Origin: UBA4923 sp964486135
GTDB lineage: Bacteria > Bacillota > Clostridia > Saccharofermentanales > DTU023
Assembly: GCA_964486135.1 (NCBI GenBank)
Contig: CAZAKT010000018.1
Location: forward strand, 1-36,287
Direction: 5' to 3'
Length of the DNA: 36,287 nucleotides
Part shown: one piece after another, positions 1 to 8,494 of the stretch
How the letters are laid out: each line of letters starts with the position of its first letter
Position numbering within the stretch: position 1 is the first letter of the stretch
Notes under the pieces: generated by a model
Seen by the model: the letters and a program-made list of their open reading frames with translations, nothing else
What the model was told of the DNA's origin: nothing
Database searches by the model: none
Position numbers and translations under genes: made by a program

Positions 1-1
1 A

Positions 2-1738
2 TCAGTCCTCCGCCTCCAGCGGGATGAAGTCAAAGATGGTCACATCGAAGAGTCCCAGGTCGGTCAGCTTCAGGGCCGGGATGACGGGGAGGGACATGAA
101 ACAGAGGGTCATGATGGGCTCCAGATCCTCGTTGACACCCAATTCTTTTAGGGCTGTCTCGTGGAGTTCCGTCAGCTTGTCGTTGACCCATTCGCCTGAC
201 TGGTCACTCATGATCCCTGCCACGGGCAGGGGGAGGCTGGCCAGGATGGTTTTGTCTTTCACCAGGATGACGCCGCCTTCCTGCTTGATCAGCTCCTCGA
301 CGGCAAAGGCCATATCGGGATCGTTGGTCCCGGCTGTGATGATGTTGTGCGAATCGTGGGCGATGGAAAGGGCGACAGCGCCTTCCTTGATCCCGTAACC
401 CCGCAGGAGGGCGACGGCGACATTGCCGGTATTCCTATGGCGTTCTATGACGGCGATCTTGACGATATCCTGGCTTGGATCGTAGACGAAATCACCACTT
501 TCGTCCAGGCTTACGGTGGCTGTTCCCTTGCCGGTCACCACGCCGCCGGGCAGGATGTCAATCACGTTGACCCGGTTTTTCTTCAGCTTGAGTTTCAATC
601 TGTCGATCGAAAAATCCTTGACGTGGACGCTGCTTCTTACCGGCGTGATATCAGCCCGCTCGACCTGGGGCAGGTACTTGCCCTCCCTGGCCACCTCTAC
701 ACCGTCAATGAAGACATGCTGGGCCCTGAAGTCCTCCAGATTGTTGACCAGGGTCACATCGGCCCGGAGGCCGGGGAAGATGCCCCCCCTGTCCTTGAGG
801 CCGAAAGCCTCCGCGGCGTTCAGCGTGGCCATCTGGACAGCCAGGACGGGATGGAGGCCGAACCTGACACATTTTCGCAGGTGGTCATCCAGGTGGCCTT
901 CCTCCAGGATGGTCTTGGGCTGCCGGTCGTCGGAACAGAGGAGACAGCGCCGGGCATTCCTGCAGGTGACAACAGGGAGCAGGTCCTCCAGATTATGGCA
1001 GGCCGATCCCTGCCGCATGAGGATATACATGCCCCTGGCCAGCCGATCCTCCATCTCCAGGGCCGTGGAACACTCATGGTCGGCCAGGATGCCGGCCGAG
1101 GCGTAGGCGTTGAGCTCCTTGCCGGAGATCCCCGGGCTGTGGCCGTCGATCAGCTTGTTTTGCTTTTTAGCGGCAATCAGTTTATCAAGGACGCCTGGAT
1201 CCGCGTTGATGATGCCGGGGAAGTTCATAAACTCTCCCAGGCCCAGGATGCGGTCATCGGCGAGCGGGCCCTCCAGGTCCCCGGCCTCCAGGACGGCGCC
1301 GGCGTTTTCAAAGGGGGTGGCGGGCACACAGGAGGGGACCACGTATTCAATGTGGAGGGCGGCCTTTTCGGCCGCGTCCAGCATGTAGTCCAGTCCGGTA
1401 ATACCGGCCACATTGGCGATTTCATGGGGGTCGGCGATGATGGTTGTGGTTCCGAAGGGGACCAGGAGCCGGCTGATCTCCTCAGGTGTCACAAAGGCGG
1501 ATTCGATGTGGATATGGGCGTCGATCAGGCCGGGGAGGGCATAAAGGCCCTGGGCGTCAAGGACTTCCCGGCCCTGGTAATCCCCGGTGCCGGCGATCAG
1601 TCCATCGACAATGGCAATGTCGCCCTCCCGGATTTCACCGGACCCCACATCGACGATCCGGCAGTTCTTGATGACCAGGTCCGCCGGCTCCCTACCCGCC
1701 GCCACGTCAATCAGGCGCTTCAGTTCTTGCTGATTCAT
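2..1738 (-). CDS. ade: adenine deaminase
   Basis: Hydrolyses adenine to hypoxanthine and ammonia in purine salvage; a cytosolic metal-dependent amidohydrolase. The 578-residue product has the metal-binding HIH pair at about residues 75-77 within a LIDAHIHIES motif, the DPHEIANV motif at about 103-110, and the family's C-terminal SHDSHNI and SDQSGEWV segments. Length agrees with the roughly 577 residues of the Bacillus enzyme as I recall it. I chose the ATG at 1736-1738 because AAAGGGAGG lies about 5 nt upstream and the N-terminus MNQQELKR then matches the family start. A longer frame begins at 1804, with its ATG overlapping the stop of the SIMPL gene as ATGA and a weaker GGGAG upstream, so coupled translation of a 22-residue longer form is possible. 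The gene is complete: its stop is at positions 2-4. Confidence 0.95.
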   Translation of the reverse strand: MNQQELKRLIDVAAGREPADLVIKNCRIVDVGSGEIREGDIAIVDGLIAGTGDYQGREVLDAQGLYALPGLIDAHIHIESAFVTPEEISRLLVPFGTTTIIADPHEIANVAGITGLDYMLDAAEKAALHIEYVVPSCVPATPFENAGAVLEAGDLEGPLADDRILGLGEFMNFPGIINADPGVLDKLIAAKKQNKLIDGHSPGISGKELNAYASAGILADHECSTALEMEDRLARGMYILMRQGSACHNLEDLLPVVTCRNARRCLLCSDDRQPKTILEEGHLDDHLRKCVRFGLHPVLAVQMATLNAAEAFGLKDRGGIFPGLRADVTLVNNLEDFRAQHVFIDGVEVAREGKYLPQVERADITPVRSSVHVKDFSIDRLKLKLKKNRVNVIDILPGGVVTGKGTATVSLDESGDFVYDPSQDIVKIAVIERHRNTGNVAVALLRGYGIKEGAVALSIAHDSHNIITAGTNDPDMAFAVEELIKQEGGVILVKDKTILASLPLPVAGIMSDQSGEWVNDKLTELHETALKELGVNEDLEPIMTLCFMSLPVIPALKLTDLGLFDVTIFDFIPLEAED

Positions 1739-1800
1739 AAGGGCCTCCCTTTCACGGATGGGCAAGCTGTTGCTTCCAGCAATCGATAGTCTCTTTGGAT

Positions 1801-2454
1801 TCATTCAATCTCCCAGATCAGGGTGACTGAACCCTCCAGCCGGATGTCCTCAGGCTCAATCCCCGCGTTTATATCCGCATAGAGGGTCTTCTCCAAGCCG
1901 GGCGCGCCCCGCATAAGTTCTGTCCGGAAGTCCGGGTCCCGCTTGGCATGGATGATCCGGAGGAGCCTGCCCATCTGGACACCTGCCGCCCGAGCCAGAG
2001 CTTCAGCCTTGGTCCGGGCGTCCAGGACAGCCCTTTCCAGTAGCTGGATCTTGATGGATTCGGGGTCCTTGACCGTGTAGACCAGATTGAAAAGGGCCGG
2101 AACACCGCTATTCAGCAGGTTGGTCAGGATCTGACCCAGCCTCCTGTTGTCGGCCTCAAATTCGAGTATCAGCCGGTGTTCATACTCGAAACCGACGAAT
2201 TTCTGCTGGTAGTTGCCGGCCCCATCTGAAAAACCCTCATATTTTGTATCGATGGAGAAATAGCTGGTCTTGAGGTCTTGGTCGGCGAAACCCGTCTCGC
2301 TGAAGGCTTCCTTCAAGCGATTTCTCGCCTTTGATGATTCCTCCAGGGCCTGTCCATAGCTTTCATGGTGGCCCTTCAAGGTGAGCAATAGCTGGATCAG
2401 GTCAGGTTTGACAGCTAGTCTTCCGATCCCCTTTACGCCCAGTGTCCGATCCAT
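1801..2454 (-). CDS. SIMPL domain (DUF541) protein
   Basis: A 217-residue protein of the SIMPL/DUF541 family (YggE-like), recognised from the N-terminal GVKGIGRLAVKPDLIQL strand, the central TSYFSIDTKYE segment and the LERAVLDARTKAEALARAAG helix. The biochemical role of the family is not settled; E. coli YggE has been linked to oxidative stress. No signal peptide or membrane segment is visible, so it is probably cytosolic, unlike many secreted relatives. The start at 2452-2454 is preferred because GGGAGG sits 7 nt upstream; an in-frame ATG at 2467-2469 lacks a ribosome-binding site. Its stop overlaps a possible upstream start of ade, so the two genes probably form one minus-strand unit. No functional link to purine salvage is evident. 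Confidence 0.85.
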   Translation of the reverse strand: MDRTLGVKGIGRLAVKPDLIQLLLTLKGHHESYGQALEESSKARNRLKEAFSETGFADQDLKTSYFSIDTKYEGFSDGAGNYQQKFVGFEYEHRLILEFEADNRRLGQILTNLLNSGVPALFNLVYTVKDPESIKIQLLERAVLDARTKAEALARAAGVQMGRLLRIIHAKRDPDFRTELMRGAPGLEKTLYADINAGIEPEDIRLEGSVTLIWEIE

Positions 2455-2657
2455 AATAGGCCCTCCCATACAGATGTTTTACTTATATTTATCTTAGCAT
2501 GGAGAGTCCGCTTCCCGTCACATGCTATGATACTTGTGCGAACGGGGATCTTGCCGGTCTTTACAGCCATTTGCCGGCTATTCGCAGGACAAGTAACACG
2601 ATTTTTGTTATTCTATTCTGGAGTAACCGTGTGCGAAAAGAGGGTTGGGGGAATGGA
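2455..2657. other. divergent intergenic region
   Basis: About 200 bp separate the minus-strand SIMPL-ade pair from the plus-strand Crp/Fnr gene. An AT-rich stretch at 2472-2498 is the likeliest place for the minus-strand promoter, with TAAGAT-like and TATAAG-like hexamers but no convincing -35. A plausible plus-strand promoter is listed separately. The open frame continuing from 2499 into the regulator lacks a ribosome-binding site and is not counted as coding. Confidence 0.5.
2586..2614 (+). promoter_or_regulatory. putative sigma-A promoter of the Crp/Fnr gene
   Basis: AGGACA (2586-2591) is separated by 17 bp from TATTCT (2609-2614). Each hexamer matches four of six consensus bases. Predicted transcription would start near 2621, about 37 nt before the start codon. 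Seen by eye only. Confidence 0.35.
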
Positions 2658-3392
2658 ATGAAAAAGACATGTGAAATTATGGCGTCGACACCGCTTTTTG
2701 CCGGTCTGGAATATGATTTGTATCTGGAATACTGCCGGGACACCCACATCCACCTGCACGGCAAGGGCCAGCTCATTATCATGGAGGGGACCAACTGTCA
2801 GGGGATCGGGGTCATCATTGAAGGCCAGGTCGCGCGGCAAAAATATACGCCAACCGGGGAATACACAACCCTTAACCTGCTGGGTCCCGGAACCATCTTT
2901 GGAGCCGATCTTATATTTTCCAACAATAAGCACTACCCTTATTCCCTGGAAGCACTGACACTGGTCAAGACCATCTTCATCTCCAGGGAGGACCTGCTCA
3001 CCCTGATCGCCAGGAGTTCCCAGCTCCTCCTGAACTATATGTCCTTCCTGTCGGACCGGGGCCGGGACCAGGACCAGAGGATCCACCTCCTGTCACAGAA
3101 GACGCTCAGGCTCAAGATCTCAAGCTATCTTCTGTCCTTGCTCGAAGAGCAGCTGGTCTATGAGGACAAGACCCTTCGGGAGGCGATTGAGGTCCCGACG
3201 ACCTCCTCGGTAATCCTGCCGGTCTCAAAAGAAGTGGTGGCAAGATTGCTGGCCATGCCAAGGCCCTCCTTTTCGCGTGAGCTGATCAGTATGGAGAAGG
3301 ATGGACTGATCCGGGTCAGCGGACGCAACATCTGGCTCCTGGATCTCCATGGGCTGGCCTGCGGCCTCTATGAAGACTGTGAAGTGGACTGA
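2658..3392 (+). CDS. Crp/Fnr family transcriptional regulator
   Basis: A 244-residue DNA-binding regulator. The N-terminal half (about 10-130) is a cyclic-nucleotide-binding-type beta barrel with the GxVxRQKYTxTGEYTTLNLLGPGTIFG pattern. A long dimerisation helix follows, and the C-terminal winged helix-turn-helix is in the last 60 residues (PVSKEVVARLLAMPRPSFSREL, then EKDGLIRV). There is no N-terminal cysteine cluster of the FNR type, so an iron-sulfur sensor is unlikely; the ligand is unknown. The ATG at 2658 follows a G-rich GGGGG stretch, and an in-frame upstream extension to 2499 has no ribosome-binding site. It is divergent from the SIMPL-ade unit and 128 bp upstream of fhs, so it may regulate either, but no operator could be assigned. 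Confidence 0.88.
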   Translation: MKKTCEIMASTPLFAGLEYDLYLEYCRDTHIHLHGKGQLIIMEGTNCQGIGVIIEGQVARQKYTPTGEYTTLNLLGPGTIFGADLIFSNNKHYPYSLEALTLVKTIFISREDLLTLIARSSQLLLNYMSFLSDRGRDQDQRIHLLSQKTLRLKISSYLLSLLEEQLVYEDKTLREAIEVPTTSSVILPVSKEVVARLLAMPRPSFSRELISMEKDGLIRVSGRNIWLLDLHGLACGLYEDCEVD

Positions 3393-3420
3393 CCGGCCGC
3401 CTGGGCAGGGCGCTGAAGAA

Positions 3421-3426
3421 TATAAT
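3421..3426 (+). promoter_or_regulatory. possible -10 element upstream of fhs
   Basis: A perfect TATAAT lies 95 bp before the fhs start. No good -35 is found at 16-18 bp upstream, so an activator-dependent promoter is possible. A short hairpin (GCGGGCC 3441-3447, loop TGTG, GGCCCGC 3452-3458) would be in the leader and is not followed by a T-run. Confidence 0.3.
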
Positions 3427-3520
3427 TAAGTGAATGATGGGCGGGCCTGTGGGCCCGCGTGGATATAGTAAGGGACAGGCCCATAGGGCAAGAATTGACA
3501 GCTAGCGCCAAGGGGGAACC

Positions 3521-5200
3521 ATGGGATTTAAATCGGACATAGAAATCGCGCAGGAAGCCATCCTGCGGCCGATTGATGAGATCGCTGAAAAGGCCGGCAT
3601 ACCGGAAGAATACCTGGAGCATTACGGCCGCTACAAGGCCAAGGTGTCTTTGGCAGCGCTCACGGGAGGGCCGGACAAGAAGGGCAAGCTGATCCTGGTG
3701 ACGGCGATCACGCCAACGCCGGCCGGTGAGGGCAAGACAACGACGACGATCGGTCTTGCCGACGCCATGAACCGGATCGGTAAAAACTGTACGCTGGCCC
3801 TTCGCGAACCCTCCATGGGACCGGTTTTTGGGATCAAGGGCGGGGCCGCCGGAGGCGGTTATGCCCAGGTCGTACCCATGGAAGACCTGAACTTGCACTT
3901 TACCGGCGACATGCATGCCGTCGGGGCTGCCAATAACCTGCTGGCCGCCCTCATTGACAACCACATCCAACAGGGGAACAGGCTGGGGATCGATCCCAGG
4001 CAGATTACCTGGAAGCGGGCGGTCGATATGAATGACCGTCAGCTCCGCTTCATCGTGGACGGCCTGGGCGGCCGGGTGAACGGAACGCCCAGGGAAGATG
4101 GCTTTGAGATAACGGTCGCGTCTGAAGTCATGGCGATCTTCTGTCTGGCCACCTCGCTTACCGACCTGAAAGAGCGGTTGGGGCGCATTGTGGTCGGCTA
4201 TAGCTATAGTGGGGAGCCTGTTCGTTGCAACGACCTGAATGCCCAGGGCGCCATGGCTGCCCTTCTCAAGGACAGCATCAAGCCCAACCTGGTCCAGACC
4301 CTGGAGGGGACACCGGCTTACGTGCACGGCGGCCCTTTCGCCAATATCGCCCATGGCTGTAACAGTGTCCTGGCGACGACCATGGGGCTGACCCATGCCG
4401 ACTACCTGGTGACGGAGGCCGGCTTCGGGGCCGACCTGGGCGCCGAGAAGTTCATCGACATCAAGTGCCGGACCTCGGGACTTGACCCGGATGCCGTCGT
4501 TCTGGTCGCCACGGTAAGGGCCTTGAAGATGCACGGTGGGGTGGCCAAGGATGAGCTCAAGCTTGAGAACCTGACAGCCCTGAAGGCCGGTATGGAGAAC
4601 CTGATCCAACATGTCAGGAATATCCTGGATGTCTACCGCCGGCCGGTCGTGGTGGCAATCAACCGCTTCCCCGATGACACGGAGGCGGAACTCGAGCTTG
4701 TCAAAGAAGAATGTGAGCGCCAGGGTGTCCGGGTGGCCCTCTCGGAAGTCTGGGGAAAAGGTGGCGAAGGGGGCCTGGAGCTCGCCCGTGAAGTCGTCCG
4801 TCTTTGTGATCTGCCGGACAAGGAGGCGCTTGGTTTTGTCTACGGGGACGGGGCCAGCCTCAAGGAAAAGATAGAGGCCATCGCGACCCGGGTCTACCGG
4901 GCGGAGGGGGTGGACTTTGTCGGCCCGGCCGTCAGGCAGCTGAAACAGATCGAGGCGAACGGCTTCGGCCATCTGCCGGTCTGTGTCGCCAAGACCCAAT
5001 ATTCATTTGCCGATGATCCCAAGATGATTGGTGTACCCAAGGATTTCCGGATTACGGTCAGAAACTTGAAGGTGTCGGCCGGGGCTGGCTTTATTGTCGC
5101 CTTGACCGGGGAGGTCATGACCATGCCCGGCCTGCCCAAGCTGCCGTCCGCGGAGAAGATTGATGTTGATGAGAAGGGTCGGATCTCGGGTCTTTTCTAA
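3521..5200 (+). CDS. fhs: formate-tetrahydrofolate ligase
   Basis: Catalyses ATP-dependent formylation of tetrahydrofolate to 10-formyltetrahydrofolate, linking formate to one-carbon metabolism, including purine synthesis and, in acetogens, the methyl branch of the Wood-Ljungdahl pathway. The 559-residue length is normal. The ATP-binding loop TPTPAGEGKTTTT is at residues 64-76, followed by the family motifs LREPSMGPVFGIKGGAAGGG and DMHA. The start follows AAGGGGG by 4 nt and gives the usual N-terminus with SDIEIAQEA. No folD, fchA or other one-carbon gene lies beside it, so it is probably a single-gene unit serving general folate metabolism; acetogenesis cannot be concluded. A 13-bp dyad (TTTCC-ACT-GGAAA, 5235-5247) lies between it and the next gene. 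Confidence 0.97.
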   Translation: MGFKSDIEIAQEAILRPIDEIAEKAGIPEEYLEHYGRYKAKVSLAALTGGPDKKGKLILVTAITPTPAGEGKTTTTIGLADAMNRIGKNCTLALREPSMGPVFGIKGGAAGGGYAQVVPMEDLNLHFTGDMHAVGAANNLLAALIDNHIQQGNRLGIDPRQITWKRAVDMNDRQLRFIVDGLGGRVNGTPREDGFEITVASEVMAIFCLATSLTDLKERLGRIVVGYSYSGEPVRCNDLNAQGAMAALLKDSIKPNLVQTLEGTPAYVHGGPFANIAHGCNSVLATTMGLTHADYLVTEAGFGADLGAEKFIDIKCRTSGLDPDAVVLVATVRALKMHGGVAKDELKLENLTALKAGMENLIQHVRNILDVYRRPVVVAINRFPDDTEAELELVKEECERQGVRVALSEVWGKGGEGGLELAREVVRLCDLPDKEALGFVYGDGASLKEKIEAIATRVYRAEGVDFVGPAVRQLKQIEANGFGHLPVCVAKTQYSFADDPKMIGVPKDFRITVRNLKVSAGAGFIVALTGEVMTMPGLPKLPSAEKIDVDEKGRISGLF

Positions 5201-5260
5201 ATCCTTCGGGAAGGAAGAGCGGGACAAGAGGATTTTTCCACTGGAAAGTGAGGCGTATAT

Positions 5261-6364
5261 ATGAAAGAGATTCAACAATCATTAAAGGAGATGGCCCCCA
5301 GTTTAAACAGGGTCATCGGTTTGGCGGACGGTCAAGGGACCATCTTCGCCGCTTCGGATGAAAAACTGATCGGCGGTCAGGACCCGGCGATCCGGGCCTT
5401 GCTCGCCTCAGGCGATACCGCGGCTACGGCCGGAGAAAGAAGCTATCGGGTTATTCTCCGTCCGGACGACAGCTACCTGATCTGCTTCTCGGACGGTGTG
5501 GACGAGGTGGCCAGGGCTTACGTGGAGCTTCTCTCGCGCTGGATCGATGCGGAGGAGTGCAAGCGGGACGACTTTGCCCTCCGGGAGTCGGAGCTGAAGT
5601 ATCTGTTTTTGAAAAATGTCCTCCTGGAGAATGAATTACCCGGGGACATCCCGCTCAAGGCCCGTGAGTACAGGATCCGCCATGCGGAGCGGAGAATCGT
5701 CCTCCTGATCAACTTCCAGCCCGAGGAACACAAGGCGGTCCTTGAGACCTTGAACGAGGAATTCGCAAACCGGGAAAATGATTTCATCCTCCCCCTGGAT
5801 GAGAAGAGCATTGTCCTCCTGATTGAGGCCACGGAGGAAAACCTTGAGACCCTGGACGCCTTCCTGCACAGGCTGACGACTGATTTGAAGGAAAAAGCCA
5901 TGGCCGGGGTCAAGATCGGCGTCAGTATGACGGCAGCCACCCTGACGGAGACAGCGAAGGCCTACCAGCAGGCTTCCAGCGCCCTCATTGTGGGAGAAAT
6001 CTTCCAAGGGGGAGACTCGGCCATCATGCGCTATGAGAGACTGGGACTTGGCCGGCTGATCTACCAGCTCCCCATCACCCTCTGCGAACTCTTCCTGAGG
6101 GAGGTCTTCGAGCCGGGTACCTACGAGGCCCTTGATCCTGTGACCATGAACACCATCAACAAGTTCTTTGAGAACAACCTCAACGGGAGTGAGACCTCAA
6201 GACAGTTGTTTGTTCACCGCAATACCCTGGTCTACCGTCTCGACAAGGTCGAAAAAATCACGGGTCTGGACCTTAGGAGCTTTGAAGACGCCGTCTTGTT
6301 CAAGCTGGCCGACATGGTGCGGAATTATCTGGCCTATGTCGAGGAGCAAAGGGCGGGGAGATAA
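5261..6364 (+). CDS. PucR/CdaR-type transcriptional regulator
   Basis: A 367-residue regulator of the PucR/CdaR class. The C-terminal helix-turn-helix (about 300-355) has the characteristic NKFFENNLNGSETSRQLFVHRNTLVYRL pattern and ends in FEDAVLFKLADMV. The middle (about 130-270) resembles the degenerate GGDEF-like domain of the family, with KIGVSMTAATLTETAKAYQQA. The N-terminal 110 residues are a presumed sensory region with no recognised motif. The start has GTGAGG 7 nt upstream. It precedes ftsE by 36 bp in the same direction, so it may be co-transcribed with, or control, the ftsEX group. The ligand and targets are unknown. A TTTCC-ACT-GGAAA dyad just upstream could be an operator or autoregulatory site, but this is inference. 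Confidence 0.85.
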   Translation: MKEIQQSLKEMAPSLNRVIGLADGQGTIFAASDEKLIGGQDPAIRALLASGDTAATAGERSYRVILRPDDSYLICFSDGVDEVARAYVELLSRWIDAEECKRDDFALRESELKYLFLKNVLLENELPGDIPLKAREYRIRHAERRIVLLINFQPEEHKAVLETLNEEFANRENDFILPLDEKSIVLLIEATEENLETLDAFLHRLTTDLKEKAMAGVKIGVSMTAATLTETAKAYQQASSALIVGEIFQGGDSAIMRYERLGLGRLIYQLPITLCELFLREVFEPGTYEALDPVTMNTINKFFENNLNGSETSRQLFVHRNTLVYRLDKVEKITGLDLRSFEDAVLFKLADMVRNYLAYVEEQRAGR

Positions 6365-6400
6365 ACCAATTACCGGTCGGCAACAACCGGTGGAGAGACT

Positions 6401-7534
6401 ATGGCCTATATTGAATTTGATGGAGTCAGCAAGACCTATCCCAACGGCACACTGGCACTGCATGATGTCTCCTTTTCAATCGAAGAGGGGGAATTTACAT
6501 TTTTGATCGGGGAGAGCGGAGCGGGCAAATCGACCGTATTCAGGCTCCTGACCCGGGAGGAGAATCCGACCTCGGGCCGGATCATCGTGGACGGCTTCGA
6601 CATAGGGAAGCTGGATGAGCAAAGGATTCCCTTTCTGCGCCGGAAAATCGGCATGATCTTCCAGGATTTCCGCTTGATCGATTCCCTGACGGTGGGTGAG
6701 AATGTGGCCCTTGCCATGGAGATCGTGGGGGAAGCCCCCCGCAAGGTCCGCCAACGGGTCCCCCTGGTTCTTTCCGTCGTTGGTCTCCGGCGCAAGATCA
6801 ACGATTATCCCACCGAGCTGTCGGGGGGCGAGCAGCAGCGGGTCTGCATCGCGCGGGCCCTGGTCAACAGGCCCCGTTTGATTATCGCCGATGAACCGAC
6901 AGGCGACCTGGATCCCGTCAACGGTGAGGCCATCATGGCCTTGCTCGAGCGTATCAGCAAGGAAAATGGAACCACGGTCATCACCTGCACCCATGACCGG
7001 GACATTGTCGATCGTATGAACAAACGGGTGATCGAGATCTGTGAAGGCCTCCTGGTCCGTGATGACGCGCGTGGTCTCTATATCCTGGAAAGCGAGCGCA
7101 AAAGTGGTTTGAAGGCCGCGCTCGCCTGCGACCGGCGGCAAAGGGAGGAAGCGGAAGCGCTCAGGCTGGAAATGGAGGAGGGGCGTGATGCCCTGCGCCA
7201 GCTGCGCGAGGCCAACAACCGGGAAGCGGAAGCAGAGGATGATAAGGTGGGAGATCGGGTTCGACGTATGCGGGAGACTGTCCGGCGGGACGATTTCTAC
7301 GACACCATAAGCAAGAGCGCGTCCCGGCGGAGAAACAGGCCCCCAGCCAAACGACCTTCCCTTTCCGAAGCCGGAGCGCAGGACCAGTTTTCTGACAGCC
7401 AGGGGTTGGACTTCCCCGTCCAGGCGGAAGAAGTGGCGCAGGCGGATGAAAGGACCAGCATCTCCCGGACCGGCCGGGTCCCCATCATCCGGTTAAAAGA
7501 CCTGGAGTCAACGGATGAGGGGGATGCCCAATGA
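6401..7534 (+). CDS. ftsE: cell division ATP-binding protein FtsE with long C-terminal extension
   Basis: ATPase of the FtsEX complex, which couples cytoplasmic ATP hydrolysis to activation of peptidoglycan hydrolases outside the membrane. Walker A GESGAGKST is at 37-45, the signature LSGGE at 140-144, Walker B LIIADE at 160-165 and the H-loop histidine at 198. The ABC domain ends near residue 230, the size of an ordinary FtsE. About 147 further residues follow: a charged, probably helical stretch (about 231-290), a basic patch RRRNRPPAKRP and an apparently disordered acidic tail. The frame stays open to the ATGA overlap with ftsX, so the extension is translated rather than a frame error. A hairpin made of two ACCGGT copies (6372-6377, 6386-6391) lies directly before the ribosome-binding site. 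Confidence 0.95.
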   Translation: MAYIEFDGVSKTYPNGTLALHDVSFSIEEGEFTFLIGESGAGKSTVFRLLTREENPTSGRIIVDGFDIGKLDEQRIPFLRRKIGMIFQDFRLIDSLTVGENVALAMEIVGEAPRKVRQRVPLVLSVVGLRRKINDYPTELSGGEQQRVCIARALVNRPRLIIADEPTGDLDPVNGEAIMALLERISKENGTTVITCTHDRDIVDRMNKRVIEICEGLLVRDDARGLYILESERKSGLKAALACDRRQREEAEALRLEMEEGRDALRQLREANNREAEAEDDKVGDRVRRMRETVRRDDFYDTISKSASRRRNRPPAKRPSLSEAGAQDQFSDSQGLDFPVQAEEVAQADERTSISRTGRVPIIRLKDLESTDEGDAQ

Positions 7535-8430
7535 AAAGAAATGAGTGGCGTTACTCCCTGAAGGCCGGGATGCAGGGCCTGATCCGCCATCCTCTTCTCA
7601 CAGTAGCCGCCGTCACAACGCTGGGCCTTATGCTTTTTTTGTTGAGCGCCTTTGTGGCCGTCTCCATCAATGCCAACCACCTGTCCAAAATTGCCTCCCA
7701 ACAGCCCCCGATCGAGATCGCCATGAAGGTGGGCAGTTCGGCGGATGAGATCAGGGACCTGACCACTTACCTGGAAAACCATGAAATGGTCCAGGACCTG
7801 CAACTTTTCACCCCCAAGGAGAATTTCGAGCAATTCAAGGAGGATATGGGCAAGGACGAGCTCTGGAAGGACTTCGACTACACCCTGTCCATTCCCTATA
7901 CCTTCAGTATCCGCCTGACCGATCCAGCCTACGGGCCGGCCTTCGAGGAAGAGCTTCTCGAATTTGGGGGTGTGCAGGAGGTCATGATGGAGTCACAGCT
8001 CATGGCCCTTCTTGACAGTGTCAAGGGGTGGACCCAGCGCATCGGGATCATCGTCTTCATCGTCCTGGCAGTGACCTCGGCCGTTGTAATCTCCAATACA
8101 GTCCGGATCGCCGTCCTGTCACGGAGCAGGGAGATCAACATCATGAAATATGTTGGATCGACCAATGCCTTTATCCGGACACCTTTCATTGTGGAGGGGA
8201 CCGTGATCGGCATCACGGGGGCGCTTGTCGCCAGCACCATAGCTGCCTTGATCTACAGTCGCCTGGTTGCCCGTTTCAACCCCGATCCCCTGACCCTGTC
8301 GGCGACAAGCTTCGCCCTCCTGCCGGCTTCCTCGGTGACCGCGATCCTCTTCGGCCTCAATCTGGCCATCGGGATCCTGCTTTGCGTGATCGTGAGCGCC
8401 ATCTCCGTTCGGAAATACGCCAGGGTCTAG
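7531..8430 (+). CDS. ftsX: cell division membrane protein FtsX
   Basis: Membrane partner of FtsE. The 299-residue protein has the FtsX topology: a short cytoplasmic N-terminus, TM1 at about 22-45, an extracellular domain at about 46-165, and three TM segments in the C-terminal half (about 170-192, 225-245 and 265-290). The KYVGSTNAFIRTPFIVEGTVIGITGA segment before TM3 is characteristic of the family. The start codon overlaps the ftsE stop (ATGA), so translation of the two subunits is probably coupled. The extracellular domain is expected to contact the coiled coil of the M23 protein encoded next. A T-run at 8438-8443 follows the stop but only a weak stem precedes it, so I do not call a terminator. 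Confidence 0.95.
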   Translation: MKRNEWRYSLKAGMQGLIRHPLLTVAAVTTLGLMLFLLSAFVAVSINANHLSKIASQQPPIEIAMKVGSSADEIRDLTTYLENHEMVQDLQLFTPKENFEQFKEDMGKDELWKDFDYTLSIPYTFSIRLTDPAYGPAFEEELLEFGGVQEVMMESQLMALLDSVKGWTQRIGIIVFIVLAVTSAVVISNTVRIAVLSRSREINIMKYVGSTNAFIRTPFIVEGTVIGITGALVASTIAALIYSRLVARFNPDPLTLSATSFALLPASSVTAILFGLNLAIGILLCVIVSAISVRKYARV

Positions 8431-8448
8431 GCCGGCCTTTTTTGTAAA

Positions 8449-8457
8449 TGATAGAAT
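8449..8457 (+). promoter_or_regulatory. possible extended -10 promoter of the M23 gene
   Basis: TGATAGAAT matches the TGn-TATAAT extended -10 pattern at five of six core positions. No -35 is seen. Transcription would start near 8464, about 30 nt before the chosen start codon. It would allow expression of the hydrolase independently of ftsEX. Confidence 0.3.
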
Positions 8458-8494
8458 TAGGTCGACGATTTGCAGAATGAATGAAGGAAAAGCT

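Noticed and set aside
347..1789. A 480-codon open frame antisense to ade
   Set aside because: It is a shadow of the adenine deaminase gene, without homologous motifs or a ribosome-binding site.
3495..3500. TTGACA just before fhs as a -35 element
   Set aside because: Only 20 bp separate it from the start codon, so a -10 and transcript start would fall within the gene.
3393..3520. A tetrahydrofolate riboswitch before fhs
   Set aside because: Such riboswitches occur upstream of folate genes in Firmicutes, but the spacer is short and I do not find the conserved junction sequences; only a 7-bp hairpin is present.
3368..4999. A 543-codon open frame antisense to fhs
   Set aside because: It lies opposite a certain gene in high-GC DNA, its product has no recognisable family pattern, and third-position composition explains the open frame.
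8431..8443. Terminator after ftsX (AGGCCGGCCTTTTTT)
   Set aside because: The palindrome has no loop room beyond a 3-bp stem, too weak for an intrinsic terminator.
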